The notes: a model not told the origin generated them from the letters alone. 64,000 nucleotides of DNA from Polaromonas sp. (GCF_016185115.1 NZ_JACPOF010000021.1:1-64000), one strand, 5' to 3'. Positions 9,348 through 19,158 are shown, counted from the stretch's first letter. Translations and numbers: made by a program.

Positions 9348-10111
9348 TATGCCTGCTGCGCCAGCGCGATGTACTCAGCCACCGGCACCTCCTCGGCACG
9401 CCGCTGAAGGTTGAAGCTGCCGGCAAAAGCGCGCTGCTCCAGCCATTTGCCCAGCGAATGCCGCAACAGTTTGCGCCGCTGGCTGAAGGCGACACGCACC
9501 AGTTCGCTGAACAGCGCCACATCCAGCAAAGCGGGCGTGGGGTGCGGCACCATGCGCACGATGGCACTGTCCACCCGCGGCGGCGGGTCGAAACTTTCGG
9601 GCGGCACAAAGAGCACGTTTTCCATCGCATAACGCCACTGCAGCATCACGCTCAGGCGGCTGTAGTCGCCGTTCGAAGGGGTTGCCACCATGCGGTCTAT
9701 GACTTCCTTCTGCAGCATGAAGTGCTGGTCCTGAACCACATCAGCCACATCAAGCAGGTGAAACAGAATCGGCGTGGAGATGTTGTAAGGCAGGTTGCCC
9801 ACGACACGCAGTTTTGCGCCAGCCTCTACGGCTTCAGCCGCCAGCGCGCGGAAATCAACCTTCAGCACATCCGACTCAATGACCTTGAGCTGGGGATGCG
9901 CCCGCAGCTGCACGGCAAGGTCGCGGTCAAGCTCGATCACCGTCAACTGGCCCAGGCGCTCGACCAGAGGCTGCGTCAAGGCGGCAAGCCCCGGCCCGAT
10001 CTCCACCATGGCATCCCCAGCCCGAGGCGCAATCGCCTCAACGATGGCTTCAATGATGTACTTGTCGGTCAGGAAATGCTGGCCAAAGCGCTTGCGGGCT
10101 ATGTGCTTCAC
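9347..10111 (-). CDS. rsmA: 16S rRNA (adenine1518-N6/adenine1519-N6)-dimethyltransferase
   Basis: 254 residues from a GTG at 10111, the position where the conserved [15 protein letters not shown] begins; the frame stays open upstream but reads into unrelated sequence. SAM-binding motif I is [11 protein letters not shown] and the catalytic motif is NLPYNIS. RsmA (KsgA) dimethylates two adjacent adenines in helix 45 of 16S rRNA late in 30S assembly. It lies downstream of surA and lptD in the order seen in many proteobacteria, but pdxA, often between surA and rsmA, is absent. A long family A repeat fills the 253-base gap to surA instead, so rsmA may have its own promoter or be separated from lptD-surA expression. 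Confidence 0.95.
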   Translation of the reverse strand: MKHIARKRFGQHFLTDKYIIEAIVEAIAPRAGDAMVEIGPGLAALTQPLVERLGQLTVIELDRDLAVQLRAHPQLKVIESDVLKVDFRALAAEAVEAGAKLRVVGNLPYNISTPILFHLLDVADVVQDQHFMLQKEVIDRMVATPSNGDYSRLSVMLQWRYAMENVLFVPPESFDPPPRVDSAIVRMVPHPTPALLDVALFSELVRVAFSQRRKLLRHSLGKWLEQRAFAGSFNLQRRAEEVPVAEYIALAQQA

Positions 10112-10190
10112 AAAACAGTGCCTGGTGGTTCGAAATCGGACACAACGCCCGCGCCAGCTGCATTCAACGAAGCGCTGCCTTTGCAAGCAG

Positions 10191-10362
10191 GAGCCGCGGT
10201 CCGGCTCTGCCGGCCGCAAGGCAGGGCGGCCCCCGAGGGGCTGGAGCCTGCGGCTCTGAAGCTGCTTGAGCAGCTTCGGACAGGCGACAGAGGCGAAGCG
10301 TCTCGCAAGCCGCGGCCTGCAAGGCCTCGGGCGCTACACGAAGTGAGCAACCGTGGGGGCCA
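10191..10362 (+). repeat. Family A dispersed repeat, long copy 2
   Basis: Extended version, about 170 bp, ending in GCTACACGAAGTGAGCAA then CCGTGGGGGCC, with GGCGGCCCCCGAGGGG in the middle. It contains an extra insert rich in short inverted repeats (AAGCTGCTTGAGCAGCTT). It sits between surA and rsmA. Confidence 0.8.
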
Positions 10363-10364
10363 CA

Positions 10365-11771
10365 TTATTGCGGTGGTTCACGATACTCGACATAAGCCCG
10401 CCCACGCACTTCCTGCGCCCACAGGGAATAGGCTTCTTCCTGCTTCTTCTCGCGGACGATGCCGCGCACCAGCTCGCGCTGGTCGCGCTCCGACAGCTGG
10501 GTGACGCGCCGCTCCAGAACCTGGATCAGGTGTGCGCCGAAACGCGATATCACCGGGTCAGAAATCTGGCCGGGAGACAGGCCATTCATGGCCTGCTCAA
10601 ACTCCGGCACAAAACTGCCGGGGTTGGTCCAGCCGAGGTCGCCGCCGTCCTTGGCGGAGCCGTCGACGCTGTTCTCCTGTGCTTCCTTTGCGAAATCTGC
10701 CTGGCCGGCGGCAACGCGCTTTTTGATATTCAGCAGTTTTTCAACGGCGCCGGCCTCGGTCAGCTGGGGTGTGGGGCGCAAAAGGATGTGGCGCGCACGC
10801 GTCTGCGTGATGTTCACGCCGGGAACACCGGCCTTCTTTTTCTCAAGCACCTTGAGGATGTGAAAACCCGCACCGCTGCGTACCGGCCCCGCCACACCAC
10901 CCGCGGCCAGGTTCTGGGTCGCCTCCAGGAAGAGGGGCGGGTAGCGATCAGCCGCGCGAAGCCCCATCTGACCGCCGGTCAGGCGCACCTGGGCATCAGA
11001 AAATTCATTGGCCAGCGCGGCAAAATCGCCACCCGCGCGCGCGCGCTGCGCAACCTGGCTGGCCCTGGCCTGCAGGGCGGCAAGCTGTTCAGCCGTTGCG
11101 TTCTCGGGAACAGGGACCAGGATCTGCACCAGGTTGAGCTCGATCGCAGCCGCATCGTTGCTGCCTTCCTGATCGCGCAAAAACTGGTCAATGTCGGCTT
11201 CGGTGACCGTCACACGCGAATCCACTTCACGCTGACGCAGCCTCGTGACCAGCAATTCATCGCGCAACTCGGACCGGAACTGCGCGTAGGGAATGCCGTC
11301 GGCCACAAGCCGGCGTCGCAGTTCGTCAATCGTGAGCTGGTTCTGCTGTGCCACGGCGGCGACGGCGTTTTCCACCGCGTTGTCATCGACACGGATACCG
11401 GAGGTGCGCGCCATCTGGAGCTGCGCCTTGTCGCTGATCAGGCGCTCCAGAACCTGCAGGGCAAGCTCATTGCGCGGCGGCATGGCGCTGCCACGCTGCG
11501 ACAGCTGCTGCTCCGCACGCACTAGTTTTGAACGCACCTCGTTGTTGGTCACGGGCTCTGAGTTGACCACCGCCACGATGAAATCTGCCTGCCGCTGGCC
11601 GCCTGCATTTGCAGCTCCGACGGCCCTGTCAGGCAGGCGCAATGCGCCCGATGGCCTGAGTCCCTGGGCATCGACGGCCATGGCAGAAAAAACCAGCGCC
11701 AGCGCCGCCATAACCCGGCTGTCAAAAACGCTCCTGGCGGCAACACGTGAAGAAATAAGATGTTTAGTCAT
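10365..11771 (-). CDS. surA: Periplasmic peptidyl-prolyl isomerase/chaperone SurA
   Basis: 468 residues, slightly longer than E. coli SurA (428). A signal peptide (about residues 1-36, cleaved after VDAQG) is followed by the SurA N-terminal chaperone region (ADFIVAVVNSEPVTNNEV) and two parvulin (PPIC) domains, roughly residues 195-295 and 310-410, the second with DLGWTNPGSFVPEFE. SurA escorts unfolded outer-membrane proteins, including LptD, across the periplasm to the BAM complex. The gene overlaps the 3' end of lptD by 8 bases, a tight translational arrangement that fits the SurA-LptD client relation. Confidence 0.96.
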   Translation of the reverse strand: MTKHLISSRVAARSVFDSRVMAALALVFSAMAVDAQGLRPSGALRLPDRAVGAANAGGQRQADFIVAVVNSEPVTNNEVRSKLVRAEQQLSQRGSAMPPRNELALQVLERLISDKAQLQMARTSGIRVDDNAVENAVAAVAQQNQLTIDELRRRLVADGIPYAQFRSELRDELLVTRLRQREVDSRVTVTEADIDQFLRDQEGSNDAAAIELNLVQILVPVPENATAEQLAALQARASQVAQRARAGGDFAALANEFSDAQVRLTGGQMGLRAADRYPPLFLEATQNLAAGGVAGPVRSGAGFHILKVLEKKKAGVPGVNITQTRARHILLRPTPQLTEAGAVEKLLNIKKRVAAGQADFAKEAQENSVDGSAKDGGDLGWTNPGSFVPEFEQAMNGLSPGQISDPVISRFGAHLIQVLERRVTQLSERDQRELVRGIVREKKQEEAYSLWAQEVRGRAYVEYREPPQ

Positions 11772-14223
11772 AGTTGGTAAAACGGCTAGGTGCGGTCACT
11801 TGGTCGCGCAGGAACTCATAGCGCGGAATATTCTGTTTCAGGGTATCCAGGGGATTCACCCCAAGACGCGAAAATCCGACCAGTTCCAGCTGGAAAAGAA
11901 TGCGTGTGTTGGAGGCCACCAGCGTGTTCTGGGAGCGCTGAAGCACCACCCGGCCAATCCAGCAACAGCCATCGTACTCAACGCCGGCGATGGCATCAAC
12001 CAGTTTCCGTTCGGGGATGCTGTAGTTGAGGCGCCCTACCGTATACAGGCGGCCGCCGCCCTGGCCGCGCCCGGCGCCCAGATCCTTGCCCTTGTCGCCC
12101 CAGATATCGTTGAGCGGCCACTGCCAGCCGACATCCACAGAATTGCTGATATTGCGCTGGTAGCGCAGCGATGCGCTGATCACCCGGTAATGACTCGGGT
12201 TGTAACGGACCCCGTAGCTGCTGCGCTCGGACTGCTTGAGTTTGGGGTTGTATTGAACCGTCGCGTCAAATGCCCACTGCGGTGCCCAGTTGATGCTGGT
12301 ACCGAACAACAGGTCACTGATGCGATCGGTGACGGGCAGGCCACCGGGCGTGGTGACTCTCTGGTCTGCAAAACGCAGGCGCTGGGCTGCACCGAAGCGC
12401 ACTTTTTCCGCGCCGGTGTCGGGGTCCAGCAGGCGCGATGTTACGCCAAGCGTCAGCAGGTTGGCGTCCGAAATACGGTCATTGCCGACAAAGGCGTTTT
12501 CCGTAAACACGGTTGCAAAGTTGAAGTCATTGAGCCCGGAGTCATAGTTGGGCAAAAGGCTCTGGTCACGGTAAGGTGTGCGCACGTAGAACGCGCGCGG
12601 CTCCAGCGTCTGCGTGAATGTGCGGCCGAAGTAGCTGGTCTTGCGTTCGTATTGAAGACCGCTGTCAACGCTGAACGTCGGCACCACACGCGATTTTGAG
12701 AATGTGCCGTCGGCCAGCGGCGCATCAAAGCGGTACATGGTCGAATGCAGCTGCATTTTCGGCGTGAAGTACCAGCCCGGGGACACCCATGGACGGCTGA
12801 TCTGGGCGATAGCCACCGCCCGGTTGCTGTTGGGCTGCCTCGTGAGGGCCCTGTCAGCCGAAAACCGCGTGAATTCGCCGGAAAGCGAATAGTCAAACCC
12901 GTTCGCGCCAGCCAGTGGCGCATTGAGGCGGCTGTAGGTTGAGGTGATCTGGGGAAGCCGGTTGTAGGGCGGCACGATCACTGACAGCGGGTCCTGCAGG
13001 GGCTGCCAGGTCAGTGCGCTCACCGTGGTTGAAACATAACCCTTGGACCAGCTGACACTGGCGTCATTGGACAGCAGCCGCTGCACGAGGAAAGTGCTGC
13101 TGCGCGGGAAGTCCTTCCAGTAGTCGTTGTCGCTCACGCGGTTCAGGTTGAGGCTGAGCCCCAGCTTGCCGAATGTCGGCGTGCCGGTGTCAAAGACGCC
13201 CACGTGCGTGGTCGCATAGGACCAGCGGTCGATGTTGTTGCGCAGCTTGTCGCTGACCAGGTAGCTGGCCCGCACGCGGCCGGAGTTGGTCTTGTTGAGG
13301 TAACGGAACTCCGACCCCAGATCCAGCCCGCGCTTGCTCATCATCGTTGGCGAGAACGTGGCATCCATGTCGGGCGCGATGTTCAGGTAATACGGCTGGC
13401 TCCACATCACGCCACTGACGCTGTCCACGTTGTAGGTGGGCGGCAGCAAGCCGGACTTGCGCTTGTCGCTCAGCGGAAAGCTGATGGTCGGCCCCGCCAG
13501 GATGGGCACGCCCTTGAAGCGCAGCACCGCACCGGTGGCCTCGCCGGTTTCGGTTTCCTGGTCGAACTTGAAGCTGGTGCCGGTCAGTGTCCAGGCCGGC
13601 TCCCAGGTGGCTTCGTTGTCGCGCTCGCAGGTCGTGTAGTTGGCGTTGCGTGCGACCAGCACCTTGTCGCTGAGGAAATCAATGCGCCCCGCCTTGCCAT
13701 TGCCGCCATTGCTCAGGAAGCGGTAGGAAGGCTGGGCAAAATAGCCCTCGAAGGTGTCGAGCTTGAGTTGCAGCTCCGGGCCGCGAAACTGGTTCCCCGA
13801 ACTGCTGACATGCACATTGCCTTTGGCATTGAGCATGTCGGTCGGATGCGTGAGTTCGATGCGGTCGGCACGGATGGCGGTCGGGCCCCGGCGCAACTCG
13901 GCATTGCCATCAATCACCGTCTCAAGGTCGGGGCGGCCGGTCACGCTGTCGCCGAACACAAAGGTCGGCGGAATATTTTCGTCGCCCTCGGGTGGCTTCT
14001 CGGCCAGCATGGGCGTCATCTTCAGCGTGATGGGCGCGGTTTCCGTGTCATACGTGCCAGTCCACTCCTGCTGCTGGGGCAGCGCCGGTGGCTGCAGCTC
14101 CATGGCCTGGGCGTGTACCGGCGCGTGAAAGCCCCATCCCAGCGCGGTGATGGAAACCACGCAAAGAACGGCACGGGACACCGGGGAAAGCAGGAAGGGC
14201 GAGGGAGATGCGTGGCGCATCAA
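11764..14223 (-). CDS. lptD: LPS-assembly outer-membrane protein LptD
   Basis: 819 residues with a signal peptide (to about residue 38). An N-terminal OstA/LptA-like periplasmic domain is followed by a large beta-barrel domain (LptD_C). Cysteines typical of LptD disulfides are visible: one in YTTCERDNEATWEPAW and the C-terminal pair in YDGCCWIGRVV. LptD with LptE inserts lipopolysaccharide into the outer leaflet; lptC, kdsC and kdsD for the same pathway lie at 34-36 kb. First gene of the lptD-surA(-rsmA) unit, divergent from the AmgK-like kinase gene 136 bases away. Confidence 0.96.
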   Translation of the reverse strand: MMRHASPSPFLLSPVSRAVLCVVSITALGWGFHAPVHAQAMELQPPALPQQQEWTGTYDTETAPITLKMTPMLAEKPPEGDENIPPTFVFGDSVTGRPDLETVIDGNAELRRGPTAIRADRIELTHPTDMLNAKGNVHVSSSGNQFRGPELQLKLDTFEGYFAQPSYRFLSNGGNGKAGRIDFLSDKVLVARNANYTTCERDNEATWEPAWTLTGTSFKFDQETETGEATGAVLRFKGVPILAGPTISFPLSDKRKSGLLPPTYNVDSVSGVMWSQPYYLNIAPDMDATFSPTMMSKRGLDLGSEFRYLNKTNSGRVRASYLVSDKLRNNIDRWSYATTHVGVFDTGTPTFGKLGLSLNLNRVSDNDYWKDFPRSSTFLVQRLLSNDASVSWSKGYVSTTVSALTWQPLQDPLSVIVPPYNRLPQITSTYSRLNAPLAGANGFDYSLSGEFTRFSADRALTRQPNSNRAVAIAQISRPWVSPGWYFTPKMQLHSTMYRFDAPLADGTFSKSRVVPTFSVDSGLQYERKTSYFGRTFTQTLEPRAFYVRTPYRDQSLLPNYDSGLNDFNFATVFTENAFVGNDRISDANLLTLGVTSRLLDPDTGAEKVRFGAAQRLRFADQRVTTPGGLPVTDRISDLLFGTSINWAPQWAFDATVQYNPKLKQSERSSYGVRYNPSHYRVISASLRYQRNISNSVDVGWQWPLNDIWGDKGKDLGAGRGQGGGRLYTVGRLNYSIPERKLVDAIAGVEYDGCCWIGRVVLQRSQNTLVASNTRILFQLELVGFSRLGVNPLDTLKQNIPRYEFLRDQVTAPSRFTNYD

Positions 14224-14359
14224 GTTTTGTACGGGCTAGGGCGTGTTTGTAAAATCAGGCCTGATTATCCATGACCCTCTGGTGCGGCCCCGGGCATGAC
14301 CCTTGTTCCCGCTGCGCAGGCCCTGCATGTATCTGCCCGCCCTTCCCGACTGGAAAACC

Positions 14360-15463
14360 ATGACTGCCTCCCTTAACGACATTGCATGGCCGGATCCGGC
14401 CAGAAGCCAGGCATTCTTCACATGGCTGTCCGGCCTGTCTTCGCGCCATGAGGTGCCCCAACTGAATGCGGCCAGCCTGCGCCTGGCGTCGGCCGATGCC
14501 AGCTTCAGGCGCTACTTCCGGGTCGATGCGGCCTCGGGTGGCGAGACCTTCATCATCATGGATGCCCCCCCTGACAAGGAGGACTGCAAGCCTTTTGTAA
14601 AGGTGGCCGAGCTGATGGCCGGTGCCGGCCTGCAGGCGCCACGCATACTGGCCTGGGATGAGGCCAACGGCTTCATGCTGCTCAGCGACCTGGGCAGCCG
14701 CACCATGATGGAGGTGATGGCGCTGCCGTCAGCGGTAGATGCCGTCGCCCGGCCGGTTGCTGCAGACCATGAGCTTTACCTGGCGGCCACCGATGCGTTG
14801 GTGAAATGGCAACTGGCCTCAAAGCCGGGGGTGCTGCCGCCCTATGACGATGCACTGCTGAGCCGGGAGATCCATCTCTTCCCTGAGTGGTACATCGCCA
14901 AACACAGGGGCATCACGCTCAAGCCGGAGCAGCAGGCGACTCTCGACTCGGCTTTTGCGCTCATCAAGACCAGTAACCTTGATTCACTGGACAATGCGCG
15001 TGTTTACGTACACAGGGATTTCATGCCGAGGAATCTCATGGTCACGGGTCAGGCTGAAGGACCGCTAGGTGTATTGGATTTCCAGGACGCCGTTTACGGC
15101 CCCATCACCTATGACATCGCCAGCCTGATGCGCGACGCCTTTCTGACGCTGGAAGAAGACTTCGTGCTCGACATCACCATCCGCTACTGGCAAAAGGCGC
15201 GCAAGGCCGGCCTGCCGGTGGGTGACGACTTCGGCGAGTTCTACCGCGCCGTCGAATGGATGGGCCTGCAGCGCCACCTCAAGATCCTGGGCATCTTTGC
15301 GCGCCTGACCCTGCGCGACGGCAAACCGCGCTACCTGGCCGACACGCCGCGCTTCATCAGATATGTACGTGCCACCTGCGCACGCTACCGGCAGCTTGGC
15401 CCGCTGATGGTGCTGCTCGACGAGATCGAGGGCAACGAGACCCGCATCGGGTACACCTTCTGA
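14360..15463 (+). CDS. amgK: AmgK-like N-acetylmuramate/N-acetylglucosamine kinase (aminoglycoside phosphotransferase fold)
   Basis: 367 residues from ATG 14360; an in-frame ATG at 14327 is possible. The kinase fold shows ADASFRRYFRV at the N-terminus, the Brenner catalytic loop VYVHRDFMPRNLM near residue 215 and the metal-binding Asp in GVLDFQDAVYGP near 237. In pseudomonads AmgK phosphorylates recycled cell-wall sugars at the anomeric position, and MurU then makes UDP-MurNAc. Divergent placement from lptD is the same as in pseudomonads, but a murU partner is not next to it; rsmE follows instead, overlapping by one base (TGATG). Symbol given by layout and motif; substrate not proven. Confidence 0.8.
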   Translation: MTASLNDIAWPDPARSQAFFTWLSGLSSRHEVPQLNAASLRLASADASFRRYFRVDAASGGETFIIMDAPPDKEDCKPFVKVAELMAGAGLQAPRILAWDEANGFMLLSDLGSRTMMEVMALPSAVDAVARPVAADHELYLAATDALVKWQLASKPGVLPPYDDALLSREIHLFPEWYIAKHRGITLKPEQQATLDSAFALIKTSNLDSLDNARVYVHRDFMPRNLMVTGQAEGPLGVLDFQDAVYGPITYDIASLMRDAFLTLEEDFVLDITIRYWQKARKAGLPVGDDFGEFYRAVEWMGLQRHLKILGIFARLTLRDGKPRYLADTPRFIRYVRATCARYRQLGPLMVLLDEIEGNETRIGYTF

Positions 15464-16221
15464 TGGCGCCCCGGTTTTACGCCGACCTGCCACTGGCCGC
15501 AGGTGAATCCGTTTTTTTGCCTGCAGCAACGGCGCGCCATGTGCAGGTGCTGCGCATGCAGCCAGGGGGGCTCATACGCCTCTTCAACGGCCAGGGCGAC
15601 GGCGGCACGGCCAGTGAAGGCGAGTTCGAAGCCGTCATAGACGAGATGGGGCGCAGCGATGTGCGCGTCACCATCAAGAGCTACAAGGCCACCCAACGCG
15701 AGTCAGGCCACCAGGTGCACCTCGCCGTCGGCATGCCGGCCAATGACCGCATGGACTGGCTGGTCGAGAAGGCCACCGAACTCGGCGTCGCCAGCATCCA
15801 GCCCCTGATGGCCGAGCGGTCGGTGCTGCGGCTCAAGGGTGATCGTGCGGACAAAAAAATTGCGCACTGGCGCGGTGTGACCATCGCGGCCTGCGAGCAA
15901 TGCGGGCGCAACCGCGTGCCCGTGATGCATGAAGCCCTGGGCCTGACAGAGTGGCTCAAGGCGCTGCCGCCCGTGTCGGGCGAAGGCGCACCCCTGCGTT
16001 TGCTGTTGTCGCCAACAGCGGGCAGCAAGCCCTTGAAGCAACTGGCGCCACTGCCGGGACCCGTGGTTTTCCTGAGCGGCCCTGAGGGCGGCTTGAGCGC
16101 AGGCGAAGAAACCGCAGCCATCAGCGCAGGCTTCACACCTGTCAGCCTGGGCAGCCGCATACTGCGCGCCGAAACCGCGCCGCTGGCCTGCCTGGCCTGG
16201 CTGGCGCTGGGCGAGGGCTGA
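15463..16221 (+). CDS. rsmE: 16S rRNA (uracil1498-N3)-methyltransferase
   Basis: 252 residues, usual length. N-terminal PUA-like domain (MAPRFYADLPLA) followed by a SPOUT methyltransferase domain with the knot motifs LSGPEGGLSAGEE near residue 203 and LGSRILRAETAP near 229. RsmE methylates U1498 of 16S rRNA on the mature 30S subunit. The start codon shares its A with the TGA stop of the preceding kinase gene, so translation is coupled. Confidence 0.96.
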   Translation: MAPRFYADLPLAAGESVFLPAATARHVQVLRMQPGGLIRLFNGQGDGGTASEGEFEAVIDEMGRSDVRVTIKSYKATQRESGHQVHLAVGMPANDRMDWLVEKATELGVASIQPLMAERSVLRLKGDRADKKIAHWRGVTIAACEQCGRNRVPVMHEALGLTEWLKALPPVSGEGAPLRLLLSPTAGSKPLKQLAPLPGPVVFLSGPEGGLSAGEETAAISAGFTPVSLGSRILRAETAPLACLAWLALGEG

Positions 16222-16250
16222 AGCCCTCAAGAACACCATAAAAGAACAAC

Positions 16251-17426
16251 ATGAACGCCAACCTCTACCTGCTCACCATCTGCCAGGGCCTGTTCCTGAC
16301 CAACAACGTCACCTTCATCGCCATCAACGGCCTGGTCGGGCTGGCGCTGGCGCCCCTGGGATGGATGGCGACGCTGCCCGTGATGGGTTATGTCGTCGGC
16401 GGCGCGCTGTCGACCGGGCTGGTGGCCCGCACGCAGCGTCTGTTCGGGCGCAAGACATCTTTCCAGCTCGGGCTGCTGGTGGCCTTTTTGTCTGCACTGC
16501 TGTGCTGTTACGCGGCCTATGGCAAGAACTTCTGGCTGCTGGTAGCCGCGACCGTGGTGGCCGGTTATTACAACGCCAACGCCCAGCTCTACCGTTTTGC
16601 AGCTGCAGAGCTGGCAGCACCCGCATTCAAGGAAAAAGCGATTTCGCTGGTCATGGCCGGCGGCCTGATAGGCGCGGTCGCCGGCCCCAACCTTGCAGCG
16701 CGCACCCGCAGCCTGACCGAGGTGCCTTTTGCCGGCGCTTACCTGGCGCTGGCTGCGGTTGCACTGCTGGCCATGCTGCTGCTGGCTTTTATCAGATTCC
16801 CGCCGCTGCCCGTCAAGGTGGCTGGCGCTGCCGCCGTCAGCACGGGCCGACCACTCAGCGAAATCATGCGCCAGCCGGTCTTTATCGTCGCCGCGTCGGC
16901 GGGCTCGCTCGGTTTCGGTGTCATGAGTCTCCTGATGTCGGCCACGCCGATTGCCATGCAGATCTGCAGCCTGCCGTTTTCCGATGTAGCGCTGGTGCTC
17001 GAATGGCACGTGATCGGCATGTTCGCGCCCGGCTTTTTCACTGGCCACCTGATCAAGCGCTTCGGCACGCTGCCCATCATGGCGGTCGGGCTGGCGCTGA
17101 ATGTCATTTGTGTGTTCATTGCCCTGTCAGGCATTGACCTGATGCATTTTGTCAGTGCGCTTTTCCTGCTGGGTGTGGGCTGGAACTTCCTCTTCACCGC
17201 CAGCACCACGCTCTCGCTCGGTGCCTGGCGCCCGGAAGAAAAAGACAAGGCCCAGGGCGCGCTCAACTTCTGCGTGTTTGCCGTGCTGGCCGTGTCCTCT
17301 CTGGCCTCGGGCGTGCTGGTCACCACCCAGGGCTGGCGGCTGCTGAATCTGGGCTCACTGTTGCCGCTGGGCCTCACGGCAGCGGGCCTGTTCTGGCTGG
17401 CGCTCCGAAAGCGCCCCGTCGGCTGA
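16251..17426 (+). CDS. Major facilitator superfamily transporter
   Basis: 391 residues with twelve predicted membrane segments in two halves separated by a cytoplasmic loop near residues 185-205. An MFS-type basic loop RTQRLFGRKTSFQ lies between segments 2 and 3. The layout is that of the sugar/drug-type MFS class, but substrate motifs are not diagnostic. It follows rsmE after 29 bases and may be in the same transcript. Inner-membrane location; substrate and direction unknown. Confidence 0.88.
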   Translation: MNANLYLLTICQGLFLTNNVTFIAINGLVGLALAPLGWMATLPVMGYVVGGALSTGLVARTQRLFGRKTSFQLGLLVAFLSALLCCYAAYGKNFWLLVAATVVAGYYNANAQLYRFAAAELAAPAFKEKAISLVMAGGLIGAVAGPNLAARTRSLTEVPFAGAYLALAAVALLAMLLLAFIRFPPLPVKVAGAAAVSTGRPLSEIMRQPVFIVAASAGSLGFGVMSLLMSATPIAMQICSLPFSDVALVLEWHVIGMFAPGFFTGHLIKRFGTLPIMAVGLALNVICVFIALSGIDLMHFVSALFLLGVGWNFLFTASTTLSLGAWRPEEKDKAQGALNFCVFAVLAVSSLASGVLVTTQGWRLLNLGSLLPLGLTAAGLFWLALRKRPVG

Positions 17427-17490
17427 GGATTGACACACAGGGACCGGGGGCTTACCTTAGGGTCAGTTTCTTCAACAACAGGGGCATGTC

Positions 17491-17961
17491 ATGGGTTTAT
17501 TCGATTCCGTTCTGGGCGCCATCAACAAAGGTCAACCATCGGCGGACGGCAGCGCTGCGGCTGGCGGGCTGGGTGCGCTGATCGCCATGGCAGCCAGCAA
17601 CCCGCAGCTGGTGCAGGCCATCACCGGCATGCTGGGCAATGACGGCCAGCACGGCGGTCTTTCCGGCCTGGTCGAGAAGTTCCAGCAGGCAGGCCTGGGT
17701 GATGTGGTCGGTTCATGGATAGGCAGCGGCCAGAACCAGAGCGTCTCGGCTGACCAGTTCACCAATGTTCTGGGTTCTGACGCCATGGCCGGGCTGGCAG
17801 AAAAACTGGGCGTCAGCCCTGACGAAGCCGCTGGCCAGCTGTCAAACGTGCTGCCGGGGCTGATCGACAAGCTGACGCCGGGCGGCGAGGCACCCCAGGG
17901 CGGCCTGGGCAATTCCGGCGACCTGATGGGCATGCTGGGTGGTTTGCTTAATCGCCGCTGA
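17491..17961 (+). CDS. YidB-like DUF937 family protein
   Basis: 156 residues, beginning MGLFDSVLGAI and rich in Gly/Ala. The middle VGSWIGSGQNQSVSADQF and the region near LAEKLGVSPDEAAGQLSNVLP are the recognisable YidB/DUF937 core, predicted as small helical repeats, with a Gly-rich tail. No signal peptide. Function unknown in this family. It lies 64 bases after the MFS gene and ends before a family B repeat. Confidence 0.85.
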   Translation: MGLFDSVLGAINKGQPSADGSAAAGGLGALIAMAASNPQLVQAITGMLGNDGQHGGLSGLVEKFQQAGLGDVVGSWIGSGQNQSVSADQFTNVLGSDAMAGLAEKLGVSPDEAAGQLSNVLPGLIDKLTPGGEAPQGGLGNSGDLMGMLGGLLNRR

Positions 17962-17989
17962 GCTACATCAGCTCCACCGCCCTGATTTT

Positions 17990-18180
17990 AATGTTTACGG
18001 CAAAAATTTAACGCAAGCATTAAAAACCGGGGGATTGTTAATATGGAAGTTAACATTTTGCCCTCCAGCCCGATCTCCACTGGATGGTGCTTAAAAAACA
18101 GGCAAAAAAGGCCTGTTTTTGGCGTCAAATATGGCTCTAGCCCTTTAAATACGTGCGTGAGCAGCTACTTAATTAATAGC
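17990..18180 (+). repeat. Family B dispersed repeat, copy 2
   Basis: Carries AAAAATTTAACG at the left end, GTTAATATGGAAGTTAAC at 18037-18054, a short AACAGGCAAAAAAGGCCTGTT hairpin region near 18100-18120, and the terminal AAATACGTGCGTGAGCA followed by hairpin GCTACTTAATTAATAGC. It lies between two convergent genes and could also act as a terminator. Confidence 0.82.
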
Positions 18181-18208
18181 GCTTCCAGCGCTCCGCCCGG
18201 GTTGGCCG

Positions 18209-19111
18209 CTATTCAAAATGCTCGTCCAGCCAGGACTTCAGCCTGATAAAAACCTCGCCCGAATCGCGCTCATTGAAGATCTCGTGGTACATGCCCTCGA
18301 AGCAGTGAGCGGTGACCGTGTCGGGTTTGACCGCTTTTGAACTGGCCGCAATTTCTGCAAATGCGCGGCTGCCGGCCGGGTTGACCAGCCTGTCCTGGCC
18401 CGCATACATCAGCAGGGTGGGCACGCACCACTTTGCCGCAGCCCTGACCGTGGGCGGGCCGGCACGCGTGATGAAGCTGGCCAGGCGCGGCGAGATTTTT
18501 TTATGGATGCGCGGGTCTGCCTTGTAGTTGCGCACCACATCTTCGTCGTGCGAGATGTAGTCGGCATTCAGGCCGTTGCCGACGCACAGGTTGGGGGCCA
18601 GCCGGTAGCCGATCTTGAGCTTGAAGCGCTGGAAGGCGCTCAGCCCGGCATCCAGCGCCGGCGAGGACATCACCAGGGCCGACACCGGCCGCACGCCCAG
18701 CGCCACAAAACGCCCGGCGATCAGGCCGCCCATGCTGTGGCCCAGCAGGATGAGCGGCAGGGGACGGACCCCGCCATCCCGGTTGAGGGCGTGCGCCCGG
18801 GTGTCATCAACGATCTCGGCCAGGTCATAAAGCAGGGCGGCTTCCGTAGGCACCGCTCCACGCGCGCCGCCGGACTCTCCGTGCCCGCGCTGGTCATAGG
18901 AGCGCACGACAAAACCCCATTCCGTGAGCTGGGCAGCCACATGCTCGTAACGAAGGGCATGTTCACCCAGGCCGTGCACGATCAGCACCATGCCGCGAAG
19001 GCCGGTTCCGGCGTCTTCAAGGCCGGCCGGGCCGCTGTCGGGCTGCCACTCGTACAGCGCGAGAAGTTCACCGTCACGCGCAATGAACGGCAGGGCAACT
19101 GCAGATGTCAT
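18209..19111 (-). CDS. Alpha/beta hydrolase, monoacylglycerol lipase-like (Hydrolase_4/S33)
   Basis: 300 residues. The fold is shown by VLIVHGLGEHALRYEHV (oxyanion region), SYDQRGHGESGG, the nucleophile elbow ILLGHSMGGLIAG near residue 127, the acidic residue in YAGQDRLVNPAGS and the catalytic His in FEGMYHEIFNE near the end. This order and these motifs match the lysophospholipase/monoglyceride lipase group. No signal peptide; cytosolic. Natural substrate unknown. Next gene upstream on the same strand is the M20 peptidase, 47 bases away. Confidence 0.9.
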   Translation of the reverse strand: MTSAVALPFIARDGELLALYEWQPDSGPAGLEDAGTGLRGMVLIVHGLGEHALRYEHVAAQLTEWGFVVRSYDQRGHGESGGARGAVPTEAALLYDLAEIVDDTRAHALNRDGGVRPLPLILLGHSMGGLIAGRFVALGVRPVSALVMSSPALDAGLSAFQRFKLKIGYRLAPNLCVGNGLNADYISHDEDVVRNYKADPRIHKKISPRLASFITRAGPPTVRAAAKWCVPTLLMYAGQDRLVNPAGSRAFAEIAASSKAVKPDTVTAHCFEGMYHEIFNERDSGEVFIRLKSWLDEHFE

Positions 19112-19158
19112 TAGGGAACAGGTCTTTTTTTATTGATGCAGTCTGGCGCGGCCTGAGC

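Noticed and set aside
9458..12699. Several 300-470 residue plus-strand frames opposite rsmA, surA and lptD
   Set aside because: Antisense shadows of recognised genes.
16227..17048. 273-residue minus-strand frame opposite the MFS gene
   Set aside because: His/Gln/Arg-rich antisense shadow; no domain.
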